Positions 52,105 through 61,228 of a stretch of 64,000 bases of DNA are shown here, one piece after another. The translations under genes and the position numbers were made by a program. How positions within the stretch are numbered: position 1 is the first letter of the stretch; each line of letters opens with the position of its first letter. Source of the DNA: Mycolicibacter engbaekii (GTDB lineage: Bacteria > Actinomycetota > Actinomycetes > Mycobacteriales > Mycobacteriaceae); NCBI RefSeq assembly GCF_002101585.1, contig NZ_LQOT01000014.1, positions 1 to 64,000 on the forward strand. Direction: 5' to 3'. The notes below the pieces were generated by a model. That model had not been told where the DNA came from, ran no database searches, and was given only the letters and a program-made list of their open reading frames with translations.

Positions 52105-53256
52105 ATGAAGACGGTCAGCCGGCGCGGCTGGCAGGCTCTGGTGCTGCTGATGGCCGCCCTGACGCTCTCGTCGTGCAGCAGCTGGCGCGGTATCGCCAAC
52201 GTGCCGTTGCCCGGCGGTCCGGGCAGCGGTCCGGGCGCCTACACGGTGTACGTCCAGGTGCCGGACACGCTGGCGCTCAACGGCAACAGCCGCGTCCTGG
52301 TCGCCGACGTCTTCGTCGGTGCGGTCGAGCGGATCGAGCTGAAGAACTGGATCGCCACGCTGAAGCTGCGGCTGAACAAGGACGTTCACCTGCCGCGCAA
52401 CGCCACGGCGAAGATCGGCCAGACCAGCTTGCTGGGATCGCAGCACATCGAGTTGACCGCCCCGGCGAACCCGGAGGGCGAACTGCGCAACGGCGACACC
52501 ATCGCCCTGAGCGACTCGACGTCATACCCGACCATCGAACGCACCCTGGCGGGTTTGGCGCTGCTGTTGCAGCGCGGCGGCCTGTCGGATCTGGACACCA
52601 TCACCACCGAGTTCGCCGCCCTGTCCAACGGCCGTGGCGACCAGATCCGCGCCTTCCTGACCAAGCTGGACACCTTCATCGGCAACCTCAACGACCAGCG
52701 CGAGGACATCACCCGGGCGATCGACTCGAGCAACCGGCTGCTGAGCTACTTCGGTGAGCACAACGACACCATCGAGAAGGCGCTGACCGACTTCCCGCCG
52801 TTGTTCAAGTACTTCAACGCGCAGCAGGCGATCTTCATCAACGCCGTGGACGCCTTGGGGGCGATGGGCACCCAGGTCAACCAGCAGATCGCGCCCGCGC
52901 GGTCGGACCTGCACAAGGTGCTGACCTCCTTCCAGTGCCCGGCGCGGGAACTGCGGAAGGCCTCGCCTTATCTGCCTGACCTGCTGCAGGTGATGATCAC
53001 TGCTCCGTACCACGTCGACGGTGCGTTCAAGGCGGTGCGGGGTGACTTCATCAACACCTCGCTGGTGGTCGACCTCACCTATGCGTCCATCGACAACGCG
53101 ATCCTGACCGGTACCGGTTTCTCCGGCATGCTGCGGGCCTTGGAGCAGTCCTTCGGTCACGACCCGGAGAAGATGATCCCGGACGTTCGGTACACCCCGA
53201 ACCCGGCTACCGCGCCCGGCGGTCCGTATGTGGAAAGGGCTGACCGGAATTGCTGA
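52105..53256 (+). CDS. mce1E: Mce1E lipoprotein (LprK-like)
   Basis: A 383-aa lipoprotein MCE subunit. The signal peptide is followed by the lipobox LTLSSC, so the mature N-terminus is a lipidated Cys in place of a transmembrane anchor. The MCE domain is recognised by YTVYVQVPDTLALNGNSRVLVADVFVGAVERI. The ATG at 52105 is chosen for its GGAGG at six-base spacing; an ATG at 52087 overlaps the Mce1D stop. Its end overlaps the Mce1F start by seven bases. Confidence 0.92.
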   Translation: MKTVSRRGWQALVLLMAALTLSSCSSWRGIANVPLPGGPGSGPGAYTVYVQVPDTLALNGNSRVLVADVFVGAVERIELKNWIATLKLRLNKDVHLPRNATAKIGQTSLLGSQHIELTAPANPEGELRNGDTIALSDSTSYPTIERTLAGLALLLQRGGLSDLDTITTEFAALSNGRGDQIRAFLTKLDTFIGNLNDQREDITRAIDSSNRLLSYFGEHNDTIEKALTDFPPLFKYFNAQQAIFINAVDALGAMGTQVNQQIAPARSDLHKVLTSFQCPARELRKASPYLPDLLQVMITAPYHVDGAFKAVRGDFINTSLVVDLTYASIDNAILTGTGFSGMLRALEQSFGHDPEKMIPDVRYTPNPATAPGGPYVERADRNC

Positions 53257-54842
53257 AACCACAGATCAAGCGTCAACTGGTCATCTTCAGCGTCCTGACC
53301 GCGGTCGCGCTGCTGGTGTTGGGTGTCTACTACCTGCGACTGCCGACCATGGCGGGGCTGGGCCAGTACACCCTCAAAGCCGACCTGCCCGAGGCGGGCG
53401 GCCTGTACAAGACGGCGAACGTCACCTACCGCGGCACCATCATCGGGCGAGTCACCAGCGTGGAACCGACCGAGACCGGCGCGCAGGCGACATTCCAGAT
53501 CTCCAGCAAGTACAAGATCCCCGTCGACGCCAGCGCCAACGTGCACTCGGTGTCAGCCATCGGTGAGCAGTACCTGGATCTGGTGTCGACCGGTAACCCG
53601 GGCCAGTACCTCAAGCAAGGTCAGACGATCACCACGGGAACGGTCCCGGCGGCGATCGGACCGGCGCTGGACACTGCCAACCGGGGTCTGGCAGCGTTGC
53701 CGGCCGGCAAGATCTCTGCCCTGCTCGACGAGACCGCGACGGCTGTCGGCGGGTTGGGCCCGTCCCTGCAGCGGCTCGTCGACGCGACGCAGGCGATAGT
53801 CGGCGACTTCAAGGAGAATCTCGCCGACGTCGACGACATCGTGGAGAAGTCCGCGCCGATCATCGAAAGTCAGGTCGATTCCGGCGACGCCATCCACCAG
53901 TGGGCGCGCAACCTGAACATCCTGGCGGGGCAAGCGGCCAGCCGGGACGAAACGGTCAAGCACATCATCTCCGACCTGCCCCCGCTGATCGACCAGGTGC
54001 ATACGGTGTTCAGCGAGACCAGGGACAGCCTGCCGCAGCTGATGGCCAACATGGCGATCCTGACCGATATGGCCAGGCGCTACAACCGCAACACCGAGCA
54101 GGTGCTGGTCTTCCTGCCGCAGGCGGGCTCGATCATTCAGACGGTGAGCTCGACCTTCCCGGGCCGGGCATCGCTGGGTGTGGCGCTGGGCGCCTTCCCC
54201 GGGCCCATATTTCCGGTTCCGATTCCGGGCCTGAGCCTGAACTACCCGGCGCCATGTCTGACCGGGTACCTTCCTGCCTCTGAGTGGCGGGCGTTCGCCG
54301 ACACCAGCCCGGCGGAGCTGCCGGACGTGTCGTGCCGGATTCCGCAGGACACCCCGGCCAACAACGTTCGCGGTGTCCGCAACATCCCGTGCGCCGACGT
54401 GCCGGGTAAGCGGGCTCCCACCCCCAAGGAGTGCCGCAGCGACAAGCCCTACGTGCCGCTGGGTACCAACCCCTGGTACGGCGACCCGAACCAGATCCGG
54501 AACTGCCCGGCCCTGGGCGCGCGCTGTGACCAGCCGGTCGAGCCGGGTCACGTGATTCCCGCGCCGTCGGTCAACACCGGCCTCAACCCGCTGCCCGCCG
54601 ACATGGTGCCGGCGTCGCCGCCGCCGCCCAGTGATCCACTCACGCGGCCCGGGACGGGTACCGTGCAGTGCAACGGGCAACAACCCAACCCCTGCATCTA
54701 CACCCCCAGTGGGGGGCCTGCCGCGATTTACAATCCGCAGAGTGGCCAGGCGGTGGGGCCAGACGGCGTCGAATACTCCGTCGAGAACTCGATGAACCTA
54801 GGAGACGACGGATGGAAGGGGATGCTGGCACCGTTCCGCTGA
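53250..54842 (+). CDS. mce1F: Mce1F
   Basis: A 530-aa MCE protein: anchor at about 8-28, the MCE domain LKADLPEAGGLYKTANVTYRGTIIGRVTSVEP, helical needle, and a C-terminal region rich in Pro and Cys (DVSCRIPQDTPANNVRGVRNIPC, KECRSDKPYVPLGTNPWYGDP, GTVQCNGQQPNPCIYTP). That region closely follows M. tuberculosis Mce1F, with several probable disulphides. Start is TTG at 53250, inside the end of Mce1E. Confidence 0.92.
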   Translation: MLKPQIKRQLVIFSVLTAVALLVLGVYYLRLPTMAGLGQYTLKADLPEAGGLYKTANVTYRGTIIGRVTSVEPTETGAQATFQISSKYKIPVDASANVHSVSAIGEQYLDLVSTGNPGQYLKQGQTITTGTVPAAIGPALDTANRGLAALPAGKISALLDETATAVGGLGPSLQRLVDATQAIVGDFKENLADVDDIVEKSAPIIESQVDSGDAIHQWARNLNILAGQAASRDETVKHIISDLPPLIDQVHTVFSETRDSLPQLMANMAILTDMARRYNRNTEQVLVFLPQAGSIIQTVSSTFPGRASLGVALGAFPGPIFPVPIPGLSLNYPAPCLTGYLPASEWRAFADTSPAELPDVSCRIPQDTPANNVRGVRNIPCADVPGKRAPTPKECRSDKPYVPLGTNPWYGDPNQIRNCPALGARCDQPVEPGHVIPAPSVNTGLNPLPADMVPASPPPPSDPLTRPGTGTVQCNGQQPNPCIYTPSGGPAAIYNPQSGQAVGPDGVEYSVENSMNLGDDGWKGMLAPFR

Positions 54843-55468
54843 GCACGGACGAGGACCAGCAGACCGCAGATACCTCGGCGAGGGACGCTGAAGACGCGGT
54901 GACGGAACCCGAGGCGGACGCCCCGCAGCAGGCGACTGCCGCTGCGGAAGCAGTCACCGGACCGGCACCGTCGCGTCTCGGCCGTCGCCAGCAGGTGGGT
55001 ATCTGTGCGCTGTTGCTGCTGCTGGCCGCCGGATTGGTGGCGGCCGGCCTGGTAGGTCTGCGGGACCACGCGGCAAGCCAGGCGCTGGCGCGCGACAACG
55101 CCGAGGCGATCGCCGCGGCCAAGGAATGCGTCCTGGCCACTCAGGCGCCGGACGGGCGCGATATCGCGCTGGCGCAGCAGAAGATCCTGAACTGTACGGC
55201 CGGCGAGTTCCGCACCCAGGTCGCGCTGTACGCCGAGATGTTCGTCCACGCCTACCAGGCGGCGAAGGTCCAGGTCGAGCTCACCGAGATGGGCGCCGCG
55301 GTGGAGCGCAACAATCCAGACGGTTCGGTCGACATTCTGGTGGCCTTCCGGGTCAGGATCGACAACATCGAGACGCAGGGTAAAGAGGTCGGATACCGGT
55401 TGCGCGCTCAGATGGTGCGCGAAGACGGTCAGTACCGAATCGCGAAGCTCGACCAGGTGGCCCGGTGA
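54812..55468 (+). CDS. mam1A: Mce-associated membrane protein (Rv0175-like)
   Basis: A 218-aa protein with an acidic disordered N-terminal 55 residues, one membrane segment (ICALLLLLAAGLVAAGLVGL, about 67-86), and an outer NTF2-like domain of the Mce-associated type. That domain has CTAGEFRTQVALYAEMFVHAYQAAKVQVE and VDILVAFRVRIDN. Such proteins stabilise Mce transporters. AGGAGA precedes the ATG, whose position overlaps the Mce1F end. Its stop overlaps the next GTG. Confidence 0.88.
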   Translation: MEGDAGTVPLSTDEDQQTADTSARDAEDAVTEPEADAPQQATAAAEAVTGPAPSRLGRRQQVGICALLLLLAAGLVAAGLVGLRDHAASQALARDNAEAIAAAKECVLATQAPDGRDIALAQQKILNCTAGEFRTQVALYAEMFVHAYQAAKVQVELTEMGAAVERNNPDGSVDILVAFRVRIDNIETQGKEVGYRLRAQMVREDGQYRIAKLDQVAR

Positions 55469-56430
55469 CCGATCCGGTGGCCCCGGTGCCGCACAGCGAC
55501 CCGGCCCGTTGGCGTACTCGCGCGACAGCCCTGGCGATCGACCTGCTGCCCGGGGTGGTGGTGATGGCCAGCATGGGCATGCTTGCCTTGTCCTTGCCGG
55601 GCGACAGTGCGTGGCGCTGGGCCGCTACAGCTGTCGCCGCGTTGGCGTTCCTGGCCACCGCGGTGAACCGGATTCTGCTGCCCGCAATCACCGGTTGGAG
55701 CCTGGGCCGGGCGCTCACCGGGATCGAGGTGGCGCGCGTGCCTACCGGTGCCGCCGCGGAGCCGGGGCCCGGGGTCGGACCCAGACGCCTGCTGGTTCGC
55801 GAAGTGGCACATCTTCTCGACACGATCCCGGTTCCGCTCGGCTGGTTGTGGCCGCTGCGGGACAAACGGGGACGCACCTTCGCCGACATGGTGGCGCGTA
55901 CCCAGGTGCGCCCGGTGACGCGGGAGCGGCCCGCCGACATCAGGCGGTGGACCATGGCCGTCTTCATCGGATCGGCGGCCCTGTCTCTGCTGGGTGCTGC
56001 CGGCGCCTACGGATTGGTCTACCAGCGCGACCACCACACCGACCAGGCGCGATCGCAGATCACCCGCCAAGGCCCGAAGATCGTGGCCGACATGCTGTCC
56101 TACGACCCGGAGACATTGCAGGACGATTTCGACCGCGCGCAGTCGTTGGTCACCGACAAGTATCGTGAGCAGCTGCTGCCGCAACAGGACGCGATCCGCA
56201 AGTCCAAACCGGTGCCCAACTTCTACCGGGTGACCGATGCCGCGGTGCTCGACGCCGCGCCGCACCGGGCCACGATGCTGCTGTTCCTGCAGGGTCAACG
56301 GGGCGTCGCCGGCGATGAGCGGCTGATCAGTGCCACCGTGCGGGTGGCTTTCGCCCAGCAGTCGGGAGCGTGGCGGGTCGACGATCTGACCGTCGTCAGT
56401 AAGCCGCTGCCCGCCGAGGGGGACAGATGA
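55465..56430 (+). CDS. mam1B: Mce-associated RDD-domain membrane protein (Rv0176-like)
   Basis: A 321-aa protein. The N-terminal RDD domain covers residues 10-150: ARWRTRATALAIDLLPG, two membrane helices, NRILLPAITGWSLGRALTGIEV and WPLRDKRGRTFADMVARTQV. A third membrane helix (about 168-188) is followed by an outer Mce-associated domain (residues 190-321). The joining of an RDD module to an Mce-associated domain is the arrangement known from Rv0176. Overlaps its neighbours by four bases at each end. Confidence 0.87.
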   Translation: MTDPVAPVPHSDPARWRTRATALAIDLLPGVVVMASMGMLALSLPGDSAWRWAATAVAALAFLATAVNRILLPAITGWSLGRALTGIEVARVPTGAAAEPGPGVGPRRLLVREVAHLLDTIPVPLGWLWPLRDKRGRTFADMVARTQVRPVTRERPADIRRWTMAVFIGSAALSLLGAAGAYGLVYQRDHHTDQARSQITRQGPKIVADMLSYDPETLQDDFDRAQSLVTDKYREQLLPQQDAIRKSKPVPNFYRVTDAAVLDAAPHRATMLLFLQGQRGVAGDERLISATVRVAFAQQSGAWRVDDLTVVSKPLPAEGDR

Positions 56431-56975
56431 GTCCACGCCGCCGCGTGCACCCGCAGGATCAGCCGCTCTACGTCGAGCGTCCGGTGCCGCGCCGTCGGCG
56501 GTTGCCGATGGTGATCGTCGGTTCGCTGGTGGCGGCCGCCGCGGCGATCGCCATCTGCGCGGTGACCCTGGTGACCCATGAGCAGCACCGTCGTGCGGCC
56601 TTGCGCGACGTCGAGGCGCTGGCGGCCGTGGAGTCGTTCATGACGATGTTCACCTCGCCGGATCCGTTCCACGCCAATGACTATCTGGCCCGTGTGTTGG
56701 ACAATGCCACCGGGGATTTCGCGAGTGCGTACCAGGAGAAGGCCAATCAGATCCTGATCGCCGTGGCCCGCAGTGAGCCGACCACCGGAACGGTGACGGC
56801 GGCGGGTGTCGAACGGTGGAACGACGAGGGCAGCGTCACCATGCTGGTGGCCGTGGAGAACACCGGTAAGTCGCCGGACGGCAAGCACGATGTCCGGGTC
56901 GCCACGCGATGGCTGGCGACGGCGCAGAAGGAAGGGGACCAGTGGAAGATCAGCGATCTGAACCAGGTGCTGTGA
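56427..56975 (+). CDS. mam1C: Mce-associated membrane protein (Rv0177-like)
   Basis: A 182-aa protein with a basic start (SPRRRVHPQDQPLYVERPVPRRRR cut by one Gln-Pro step), a membrane segment at about 29-50 (VIVGSLVAAAAAIAICAVTLV), and an outer domain with DNATGDFASAYQEKANQILIAVAR and VTMLVAVENTGKSPDG, typical of the Mce-associated family. Predicted accessory factor of the Mce1 transporter. ATG and stop overlap neighbours. Confidence 0.85.
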   Translation: MSPRRRVHPQDQPLYVERPVPRRRRLPMVIVGSLVAAAAAIAICAVTLVTHEQHRRAALRDVEALAAVESFMTMFTSPDPFHANDYLARVLDNATGDFASAYQEKANQILIAVARSEPTTGTVTAAGVERWNDEGSVTMLVAVENTGKSPDGKHDVRVATRWLATAQKEGDQWKISDLNQVL

Positions 56976-57784
56976 CCGACGCGTCCTCGGGTGCGCCGAT
57001 CGATCGGCAGGCCGATCCGGCGGTCGAGGCGACACCGGAAAGCGAGGTGGCGGGCGACGCCACCGGGGCGGACGCCGATGTGGACACTGGCGCCGAAGCC
57101 GAAGCCGAAGCCGAAGTCGAAGTCGAAGCCGAAGCCGAAGCCGAAGTCGAAGCCGAAGCCGAAGCCGAGGCCGAAGCCGAGGCTGAGGGTGAGGGTGAGG
57201 GTGACGCCGAAGCCGAAGCTGGAGAGCAGGATCAGCCCGGGGCCGCGGGTGCGCCGGTACGCCGGCGCGGTATCGGCGTCCGGGTAGCCGTCGCCGTCTC
57301 GGCCGCGGCATTCATCGGCGCCGCGGCATTCGCGGGTGCCGCGGCGCAGCCCTACCTGCGCGACCGGGCGGAGGTGGCTATCAAGCTGGACATCGCCCGG
57401 ACAGCGGCTCGGGCGATCCACACGCTGTGGAACTACACGCCCGAGAACATGGACTCGCTGCCGGATCGGGCCGCGATGTACCTCAGCGGTGATCTGGAAG
57501 CCCAGTACCGCAAGTTCATCGACGCCATCGCCGACAGCAACAAGCAGGCCCGCGTCACCGACACCACCGAGATCGTCGGTGCGGCCGTCGAAACCCTCGA
57601 TGGGCCCGAGGCCACCGTGATCGTCTACACCAACACCACAGCCACCAGTGAGCTGAGCAGATCGATCCCGCAGATCAAGTACCTGACCTACCGGCTGTTC
57701 ATGAAGCGGGATCAGAACCGTTGGGTGGTCACCAGGATGCCCACCATCACCTCACTGGACCTCACCCCCCGTCTGCAGGGCTGA
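56972..57784 (+). CDS. mam1D: Mce-associated membrane protein with Glu/Ala repeat (Rv0178-like)
   Basis: A 270-aa protein. The N-terminal 90 residues are acidic and include a long Glu-Ala/Glu-Val repeat (about residues 41-83). A membrane segment follows (VAVAVSAAAFIGAAAFAGAAA, about 108-128), then an outer Mce-associated domain with HTLWNYTPENMDSLPDRAAMYLSGDLEAQY and PEATVIVYTNTTATSELSRS. The repeat comes from tandem GAAGCC-like hexamers, so its length may vary without breaking the frame. GTG overlaps the previous stop. It ends the mce1 operon proper. Confidence 0.87.
   Translation: MTDASSGAPIDRQADPAVEATPESEVAGDATGADADVDTGAEAEAEAEVEVEAEAEAEVEAEAEAEAEAEAEGEGEGDAEAEAGEQDQPGAAGAPVRRRGIGVRVAVAVSAAAFIGAAAFAGAAAQPYLRDRAEVAIKLDIARTAARAIHTLWNYTPENMDSLPDRAAMYLSGDLEAQYRKFIDAIADSNKQARVTDTTEIVGAAVETLDGPEATVIVYTNTTATSELSRSIPQIKYLTYRLFMKRDQNRWVVTRMPTITSLDLTPRLQG
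57092..57219 (+). repeat. In-frame hexanucleotide repeat (GCCGAA/GTCGAA/GAGGGT units)
   Basis: About 21 imperfect six-base units encode alternating Glu with Ala, Val or Gly inside the cytoplasmic part of mam1D. Long exact runs of GCCGAA make slippage likely, and a six-base unit always keeps the frame. Confidence 0.75.
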
Positions 57785-57813
57785 GCGCGGGCGCCGGCCG
57801 GAGGTAGCGGAGT

Positions 57814-58482
57814 ATGCCGATCGCGTCGCCGTTGTCGCGACGGCGCACCGTGGTGGCCCTGCTGTTGTTGACGTTCGCCACCGGCCTTGTCGACGCGGTC
57901 AGTGTGCTGGTACTCGGGCGCGTCTTCGTGGCGAATATGACCGGCAACGCGATCTTCTTGGGTTTTCTGTTCGTGCCCGGCACCGGTTTTGACCTGACCG
58001 CCGCGATGGTCGCAATCGGCGGGTTCCTCACCGGCGCGGTGATCAGCGGCCGACTGTTCCGAATGTATGGCAACCCCAATCCCCGGCGCTGGCTGACGGT
58101 TGCGCTGAGTCTGGAGGCGGCCCTGCTCCTGCTGCTGGCCGCCCTGGCCGGCCTCGGGGTGTTGCGCTACGCCGACACCAGCAAGTTCGTGTTGATCGCC
58201 GGTTTGGCCGTGGCGTTCGGGGTGCAGAACTCGACTGCCCGCCAATTCGGAATCCAGGAGCTCTACACCACGGTGCTCACCTCGACGATCGTCGGCATCG
58301 GTGTGGACAGCCGGCTGGCCGGGGGGAGGGCGGACCGCCAAAACCTGCGCTACACCGTCGTTTTCGTGATGATCCTGGGTGCCGTCGTCGGCGCGACCCT
58401 CACGCACGTGTTCGTGGCGCCCATCATCGCGATGGCAGGTGCGGTGGTATTGGTGAGCCTGGCCCTCTTCCGCTACGGGTAG
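57814..58482 (+). CDS. YoaK-like DUF1275 membrane protein
   Basis: A 222-aa protein with about six membrane segments. The family start is VALLLLTFATGLVDAVSVLVLGRVFVANMTGNAIFLG, and a second recognisable block is AFGVQNSTARQFG. DUF1275 proteins are predicted membrane transporters of unknown substrate. GGAGG lies 14 bases before the ATG. It follows the mce1 genes by 29 bases and may be transcribed with them, though it is not part of the mce1 operon in M. tuberculosis as I recall it. Convergent with the secreted-protein gene at the end of the second mce operon. Confidence 0.82.
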   Translation: MPIASPLSRRRTVVALLLLTFATGLVDAVSVLVLGRVFVANMTGNAIFLGFLFVPGTGFDLTAAMVAIGGFLTGAVISGRLFRMYGNPNPRRWLTVALSLEAALLLLLAALAGLGVLRYADTSKFVLIAGLAVAFGVQNSTARQFGIQELYTTVLTSTIVGIGVDSRLAGGRADRQNLRYTVVFVMILGAVVGATLTHVFVAPIIAMAGAVVLVSLALFRYG

Positions 58483-58499
58483 ACCGGCGCCCGTGCCTT

Positions 58500-59285
58500 T
58501 CAGGAACCGCCGTACTCCGGACGCAGGATCGAACTCAGTGCCGACAGCGGAATGTGCGCCTGCACGTTGCCGCCGTCCATGAACCACTGCATCTGGTTGT
58601 ACTGGATCGGACTGTCGTGTCCGACCGGATAGTCGGGCATGTACAGAATCAGCTCATCGGGGGTCAGAGCCCAGGACCGGTATCCGCCCGAGAAAACCTT
58701 GTCGGGTGTGAAGCGCTCCGGGACGAAGGGGTATTCGCCCGGACGGTGCTCCCAGAACGCCCGGTCCAGCGCCTCGACGATGTAGGGCTCACCGAGTTGC
58801 GGGATCACCGCGAGCGGGTCGACTCCGGGTTTGGTGATGTCCGTCAACTGCAGCTGCCGGCCACCGGGCCCCATATCGAAGGTGAAGGTGCGGTAGGCGT
58901 TGTTGATGTAGGGGCCCTCGGCGTGGTAGTCCTCGTGGAAGACCACGGTCAGCGCTTTGCCGTGCTGAAAAATCTCGTAGTTCTCGTTGCCCCAACTGTC
59001 GACGACCATCGACACACCTTTGGTGCGCCAATTGGTGAACAACTTCGACAGGTACTCGCGGATCGGGGGACCGGCGACCGGATGGTCGACGAGATCGCCG
59101 GGCACCGCCATCCGGATGTAGCGGGTGGCCAGTCGTTCCGAGTGCACGTCGGTGGTGCAGAAATGGCCGTCCCAGTTGCCGCCCAGGCCGTCGCAAAACG
59201 ACGGCGCCGAAGCGCCGACCGTCGGTGCCGCAGACACCGCAAATGTTGCGGCAAGCACGCCCGTCAGTAACCGGGTCGCCCACAT
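58500..59285 (-). CDS. Secreted DUF3298/RsiV-like (mannan-binding-type) protein at the end of the second mce operon
   Basis: A 261-aa exported protein: signal peptide LLTGVLAATFAVSAAPTVGA, then FCDGLGGNWDGHFCTTDV with two Cys. The mixed alpha/beta domain has ALTVVFHEDYHAEGPYINNAYRTFTFD, ITKPGVDPLAVIPQL and WALTPDELILYMPDYPVG, as in DUF3298/RsiV and MPT64-type mycobacterial secreted proteins. Binding of a cell-wall glycan is a family suggestion, not proven. AGGAGG overlaps the stop of the upstream Mce-associated gene, so the two are translationally coupled. Confidence 0.78.
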   Translation of the reverse strand: MWATRLLTGVLAATFAVSAAPTVGASAPSFCDGLGGNWDGHFCTTDVHSERLATRYIRMAVPGDLVDHPVAGPPIREYLSKLFTNWRTKGVSMVVDSWGNENYEIFQHGKALTVVFHEDYHAEGPYINNAYRTFTFDMGPGGRQLQLTDITKPGVDPLAVIPQLGEPYIVEALDRAFWEHRPGEYPFVPERFTPDKVFSGGYRSWALTPDELILYMPDYPVGHDSPIQYNQMQWFMDGGNVQAHIPLSALSSILRPEYGGS

Positions 59286-59295
59286 AGCTTGCCTC

Positions 59296-59958
59296 CTAAG
59301 GCAATTCCACTTTGCTCGCCAGCCACCGGCCGTCGACTTTCTCCATCGTCATCTTCATTCGGCTGCGGTCCACCCGCGGGTCCGGGCGGGTGGAGTTGGT
59401 GATGGTCTGGTTGACCATCAGCAGCACCACCACTTTGTCCGGGGAACCGGACTGCACTGCCGACTCCACTACGGTGCCGTGTGCTGCGGCCTTGTTGTCG
59501 ATCAGCAACTGTCGCAGCTGCACACTGGCCTTGGTGTAGGTGTCCTTGAACTCCCCGGTCGCACCATTGAGGACCGCGTTGAAGTCGTCATCGACCTTGT
59601 TGGAGTCGATGCTGGTCAACACCTGGGCGTAGTCCACGGCTGCCGCTCGCGCGGCCGCCTCCGCTGAGGACACCTGATGCTGTTGCCACAGTTGCCAGCC
59701 CAGCCCGGCAACCGACCCGAACACCACGCCGTAGACCGCCGCGACGGCCACGGCGCGCCACAGGTGCCGGCGCTTCCACAGCGGCACTCCGGCCGTCGCC
59801 GGTGCGACGTCCTCGGCAGGCGCCGGGGCGGCCGGTTCGTCGGCGGATTTGTCGGCGGCCGATTCCTCGGTGCCGGCTACTTTCGGCGACTCCGGATCAT
59901 CGACAGCGGGTTGCTTCTTTTCTGCCCGGTCCGGCGTCGGCTCATCAGCGGTGCTCAC
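59296..59958 (-). CDS. Mce-associated membrane protein of the second mce operon
   Basis: A 220-aa protein with an acidic, Ala/Pro-rich cytoplasmic start of about 65 residues and one membrane segment (LWRAVAVAAVYGVVFGSVAGLGW). Its outer Mce-associated domain shows FNAVLNGATGEFKDTYTKASVQLRQLLIDNKAAAHGTVVESAV and ends WLASKVELP. It is the only such gene in this operon here, against four after mce1. GTG start with AAGGAG; 19 bases after the MceF stop. Confidence 0.87.
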   Translation of the reverse strand: MSTADEPTPDRAEKKQPAVDDPESPKVAGTEESAADKSADEPAAPAPAEDVAPATAGVPLWKRRHLWRAVAVAAVYGVVFGSVAGLGWQLWQQHQVSSAEAAARAAAVDYAQVLTSIDSNKVDDDFNAVLNGATGEFKDTYTKASVQLRQLLIDNKAAAHGTVVESAVQSGSPDKVVVLLMVNQTITNSTRPDPRVDRSRMKMTMEKVDGRWLASKVELP

Positions 59959-59977
59959 CGCGGTGTCTCCTTGAACA

Positions 59978-61228
59978 TCAGCGGGGCGGGTCGATCAACA
60001 GCGGTGGCCCGCCGTACGGGGTCGGAATTGTGTACCGGCCCTTGGGGGTGGGATCCGTGGTCGCGGCGAGGTCGGCTCCCGGGGGTGGGCCTGCGGTGTC
60101 GTCTCCCGGTGGCCGTGGCGCATTGTGGGCGCCGCGCACCAAAACCGACTGATCGGTGTCGCGGCAGTAGCCGTACAGGTACGGCTCCGGGAAGTCCGCC
60201 GCTGAGGGCGCGCGCCGTGGCACGCCGTAGTCGCAGGTGTAGCGGGGGTAGATGTCCACCGTGGTCCACATGCCGTCCTCGCGGATCACCGAGCTGAGCG
60301 CTTCCAACGTCGAACCGCGGTAGTTGGGGAACAGCGCGTTGAGCGCTGGTACCCGGACATAGAGCAGCTGAGACACGGTGGCCAGGTTGCCCAACAGGCC
60401 CACCATGACGTCGGAGTTGTCATCGAAGACGCTGTCGACGCCCGACAACATTCCGGGTGCCTGATCGAGCAGCTGGTTGTAACCGCCGATCATCGGAGTG
60501 ATTCCCCGAAACACCTTGTCCAGGTTCGCCGCGGTCGAGGCCATACCGTTGTTGACGTCGCTGAGCATGGTCAGCACCACGCGGCTCGACTTGAGCAGGC
60601 TCACCGTCTCCGGCAGCACCGAATCCAGGGTGGACAACAGGAAGGACCCACCGTCAACGATGTCGGTGAGCTTGCGCGGGCCCTCGTCGGAAAGGCTGAG
60701 CTCCTTCTTGATCAGCTCCATCTTGCGGGTGTCGGTCTGTGCGAGCATGCCGTCCGCGTCGGCGAGCAACTGCGAAATCGGGATCGGCGTGGTGGCGTGA
60801 TCTTTCGAGACCACGCTGCCGCGCGTCAGATAAGGCCCGGAACTCGACGGCGGCTCGAAGTCGATGTACTGCTCACCGGCCGCCGAGAGTCCGGAGACGC
60901 GCACCGGGCTGTCGGCGGGAATCTTCACCTTGGAGTCGATGTTGACGACCGCGTCGACGCCCCCACTGGTGACGCGCAGCGACTCGATGCGGCCTACCGG
61001 CACACCGCGCACCGACACGTCCTGATTGGCGAGCAGGCCGCCGGAATCGGGCAGGGCGATGGTGATCTGGTAGGTGGACCGCGCCGGATTCACCCGCAGT
61101 GCGCCCACCAGGAGATACCCACTCGCTACCACCAGCGTCATCGCGAGTGCGATGCCCGACAGCAGGTTCTTGCGGCGGTATCCGGCCCGGACCAGTGCGA
61201 CGATCCGACGGCTCAGTGCATCGATCAT
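59978..61228 (-). CDS. mceF: MceF-type protein of the second mce operon
   Basis: A 416-aa MCE protein: anchor at about 20-45 (NLLSGIALAMTLVVASGYLLVGAL), MCE domain QITIALPDSGGLLANQDVSVRGVPVGRIESLRV through AAGEQYIDFEPP, helical needle, and a C-terminal part with two Cys (YTCDYGVPRR, YLYGYCRD) and a Pro/Gly tail. Its length and tail differ clearly from Mce1F. ATG overlaps the MceE stop (ATGA). Which numbered Mce group it belongs to I cannot tell. Confidence 0.88.
   Translation of the reverse strand: MIDALSRRIVALVRAGYRRKNLLSGIALAMTLVVASGYLLVGALRVNPARSTYQITIALPDSGGLLANQDVSVRGVPVGRIESLRVTSGGVDAVVNIDSKVKIPADSPVRVSGLSAAGEQYIDFEPPSSSGPYLTRGSVVSKDHATTPIPISQLLADADGMLAQTDTRKMELIKKELSLSDEGPRKLTDIVDGGSFLLSTLDSVLPETVSLLKSSRVVLTMLSDVNNGMASTAANLDKVFRGITPMIGGYNQLLDQAPGMLSGVDSVFDDNSDVMVGLLGNLATVSQLLYVRVPALNALFPNYRGSTLEALSSVIREDGMWTTVDIYPRYTCDYGVPRRAPSAADFPEPYLYGYCRDTDQSVLVRGAHNAPRPPGDDTAGPPPGADLAATTDPTPKGRYTIPTPYGGPPLLIDPPR

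Noticed and set aside
57092..57219. Repeat considered as a CRISPR array
   Set aside because: The units are six bases without spacers and encode an in-frame Glu-Ala tract in a real gene.
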